The position numbers and the translations under genes are program-made. A stretch of DNA of 58,245 bases from an uncultured Rickettsiales bacterium. GTDB taxonomy: Bacteria > Pseudomonadota > Alphaproteobacteria > Rickettsiales > UBA1997. Below are positions 56,348-58,245 of the stretch, in pieces. Under the pieces are notes generated by a model, which did no database searches, was not told where the DNA came from, and was given only the letters and a program-made list of their open reading frames with translations. Each line of letters opens with the position of its first letter. The first letter of the stretch is position 1. The stretch covers positions 1 to 58,245 of the forward strand of contig CAJQHT010000027.1 in NCBI GenBank assembly GCA_905478245.1, given 5' to 3'.

Positions 56348-57934
56348 ATGAAAAAAGAAAGAATTTATTTATACGATTCCACCCTAAGAGACGGGGCTCA
56401 AACTAGCGCCATAAATTTTAGCACCAAAGACAAAAATGACATAGCAAAAGCAATAGATGATCTTGGAATTGATTATATAGAAGGCGGTTGGCCAGGAGCT
56501 AATCCAACCGATGATTCTTTTTTTGGCAATTTACCAAAATTAAATAAATCACAATTCTCAGCCTTTGGCATGACAAAAAGACTAGGAAATGTAGCCAAAA
56601 ACGATCCGGGTTTAAATTCACTAATCAAAAGTGGCACAAAATCAATTTGCATAGTTGGAAAAAGTTGGAAATTTCACCTAATTAACGCCCTCAATATTTC
56701 AGAAGAAGAAAATTACGATCTAATTGCCGATTCTATCAAATATTTAGTTAGCCAGAAAAAAGAAGCCTTATTTGACGCTGAGCATTTCTTTGATGGCTAT
56801 AAAGACGATCCAGAATTTGCTTTAAAATGCATTAAGGCTGCCTATGATAATGGTGCGCGCTGGGTGGTTTTATGCGATACTAACGGCGGCACTTTACCAA
56901 GCGAAATAAAGCAAATAGTAACAGAGATAACAAAACATATTCCAGGAAAAAATATTAGCATTCATTGTCACAATGATACCGGCAATGCAGTTGCCAACTC
57001 TATTGCTGCAATTGAAGCTGGAGCCAGACAAATACAGGGCACCATCAATGGCCTTGGCGAAAGATGCGGCAACGCCAATTTGATATCATTAATCCCAACA
57101 TTAATGTTAAAAATGAATTATGATGTCGGAATAGACAAGTCTCACCTAAAGAATCTAGTTAAAACATCTCGCTTTTTAGATAGCGTTATAACTAAAGATC
57201 CTAATAAATTTGCGCCTTATGTTGGCGAATTTGCCTTTGCTCACAAAGGAGGTCTTCATGTTTCTGCCGTTGCTAAAAATACCAAATCATATGAACATAT
57301 AGAGCCAGAAATAATAGGAAATAAAAGAAAAATCATGATTTCCAATCAATCCGGCAGATCAAATATCATCGACAGATTAAAAGCTATCGGCCTCAAAGAA
57401 AAAGACGACATTAAATATAATCAAATTTCCGAATTAGTTAATGAGGTAAAAGACCTTGAATCTCAAGGCTATGCTTATGATGAAGCAGATGCCAGTTTTG
57501 AAATATTAGCCAAAAGAAAATTAAGCATTATACCAAATTTCTTTGAATTAATTAATTTTAGAGTTCTAAATGAACGCAGATTCAACTCCAAAGGCAGTTT
57601 AATTAATATTTCCGAAGCAACAGTAAAAGTAAAAATAAAAGATAAAGAAATATTACGAGTTAGCGAAGGAAATGGACCTGTCAACGCACTGGACAGCGCC
57701 CTAAGAGAAGCACTTCAAAAACATTACCCAATATTAAACGATATAAGACTAACTGATTACAAAGTAAGAATCCTGACCCCATCCCAAGCAACACAAGCCA
57801 TTACCAGAGTTCAAATCGAATCTCAAGACAATCAAGGCAATAAATGGACCACGATAGGAGTCAGTGAAAATATCCTAGACGCATCCTATGAAGCATTACA
57901 TGATAGCATTACCTATAAATTAATGAAGATCTAA
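56348..57934 (+). CDS. cimA: (R)-citramalate synthase, LeuA-related
   Basis: Condenses pyruvate with acetyl-CoA to citramalate, the threonine-independent entry to isoleucine. LYDSTLRDGAQTSAINFS (~residue 7-24) is the DRE-TIM lyase start; HCHNDTGNAVANSIAAIEAG (metal HxH plus substrate loop) and GTINGLGERCGNANL follow. A C-terminal LeuA-type dimer/allosteric domain lies at ~410-525. At 528 residues it matches the long CimA (TIGR00977) form, not 2-isopropylmalate synthase. That TIGR family also includes enzymes of uncertain substrate. It is 7 bp after mraY, an unusual neighbour. Confidence 0.9.
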   Translation: MKKERIYLYDSTLRDGAQTSAINFSTKDKNDIAKAIDDLGIDYIEGGWPGANPTDDSFFGNLPKLNKSQFSAFGMTKRLGNVAKNDPGLNSLIKSGTKSICIVGKSWKFHLINALNISEEENYDLIADSIKYLVSQKKEALFDAEHFFDGYKDDPEFALKCIKAAYDNGARWVVLCDTNGGTLPSEIKQIVTEITKHIPGKNISIHCHNDTGNAVANSIAAIEAGARQIQGTINGLGERCGNANLISLIPTLMLKMNYDVGIDKSHLKNLVKTSRFLDSVITKDPNKFAPYVGEFAFAHKGGLHVSAVAKNTKSYEHIEPEIIGNKRKIMISNQSGRSNIIDRLKAIGLKEKDDIKYNQISELVNEVKDLESQGYAYDEADASFEILAKRKLSIIPNFFELINFRVLNERRFNSKGSLINISEATVKVKIKDKEILRVSEGNGPVNALDSALREALQKHYPILNDIRLTDYKVRILTPSQATQAITRVQIESQDNQGNKWTTIGVSENILDASYEALHDSITYKLMKI

Positions 57935-58149
57935 AGACAGATTCTGGTATAGCTGTATTAAAACGATATGCATTGCACGAAGAATTCTTAAAATCAGACT
58001 TAACATTAAAACATAACACTAAATCCCAACTTTAGTTTTTATTTTTAAAGTTAATAAATTCATATAAATACTCCACAAAAAATTATCAAAACTCATATAA
58101 AATGCAATTACTTTAAGAATAATACCATTTCCATAAATTAACTTCTTTC

Positions 58150-58245
58150 TTAACCACAGATACTGATCACTTTCTCGCGACTTAAATTCTTAATAAAGTT
58201 ACAAACATCATCCTCTATATCTTTTAAACTATCAAAAACCTTGTT
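58150..58245 (-). CDS. C-terminal end of a probable IS630-type transposase, cut by window
   Basis: From the window edge the minus strand reads NKVFDSLKDIEDDVCNFIKN then LSREKVISICG and a TAA stop (31 residues). This matches the pattern of the C-terminal helix region of IS630-family DDE transposases, but it is too short to be sure. Before it, 57935-58149 holds no gene; ATACCATTTCCAT at 58123 looks like the start of a type-B-like repeat arm, not certain. Confidence 0.4.
   Translation of the reverse strand, partial: NKVFDSLKDIEDDVCNFIKNLSREKVISICG

Overview
The window is about 30% G+C by eye, densely packed and typical of an alphaproteobacterium. The pointers are: a hem cluster carrying a Mic60/mitofilin-like gene and a HemY-like gene, hemJ instead of hemG/hemY-type oxidases, a DUF2125 protein, a membrane-anchored CycM-type cytochrome c, split pdhA/pdhB, and a 41-residue zinc-free L36. 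Low G+C, ankyrin/LRR-like giant proteins and dispersed palindromic repeats suggest Rickettsiales or a similar host-associated lineage. Isoleucine (cimA), pantothenate (panC), folate/pterin (folE), pyrimidine (pyrB), heme and ubiquinone genes are kept, so it is not an extremely reduced symbiont. The lineage is an inference; no 16S gene is present.

Layout. 1-3036 (+): folE (cut by the edge), maf, terC, pyrB. 3080-11692 (-): one enormous reading frame (2870 codons) broken by a single in-frame TGA, encoding ankyrin/LRR-like, transglutaminase-like, two AAA+ and PDZ parts. 11845-12917 (-): tRNA-Arg(CCU), a D-Ala-D-Ala dipeptidase and hemJ. 13249-18519 (+): prs, cytochrome c, prepilin peptidase, ahcY, greA, a small membrane protein, gloB. 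18559-25161 (-): an unrecognised 957-residue protein, a repeat-rich 829-bp gap with a duplicated gene fragment, a DUF481-like barrel and a propionyl-CoA carboxylase alpha subunit. 25406-28226 (+): ubiA, nadD, tatD, a retroviral-type aspartic protease. 28270-44685 (-): two unknowns, USP, SulP, HemY-like, Mic60-like, hemD, TfoX-C, DMT exporter, hemC, rpmJ, metK, ftsH, rnc, a coiled-coil protein, panC, prmC, DUF2125, ferredoxin. 45314-57934 (+): pdhA, pdhB, ftsB, dnaG, rpoD, tyrS, adenosine kinase, murF, mraY, cimA. The right edge carries the tail of a probable IS630-type transposase.

Genes that work together: hemC, hemD and hemJ in heme synthesis, with ferredoxin and cytochrome c as downstream redox proteins; metK, ahcY and adenosine kinase in the methyl (SAM) cycle; dnaG and rpoD in the macromolecular-synthesis operon; murF and mraY in peptidoglycan synthesis; pdhA and pdhB supplying acetyl-CoA.

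The two most unusual things are the TGA-interrupted giant multidomain gene and a family of ~175-bp palindromic repeats. The repeats come in two arm types (A and B) around a common hairpin core. Arms of type A have become the C-terminal codons and stops of maf and ftsB, and repeat ends carry extended -10-like TGGTATAAT boxes pointing into neighbouring genes.
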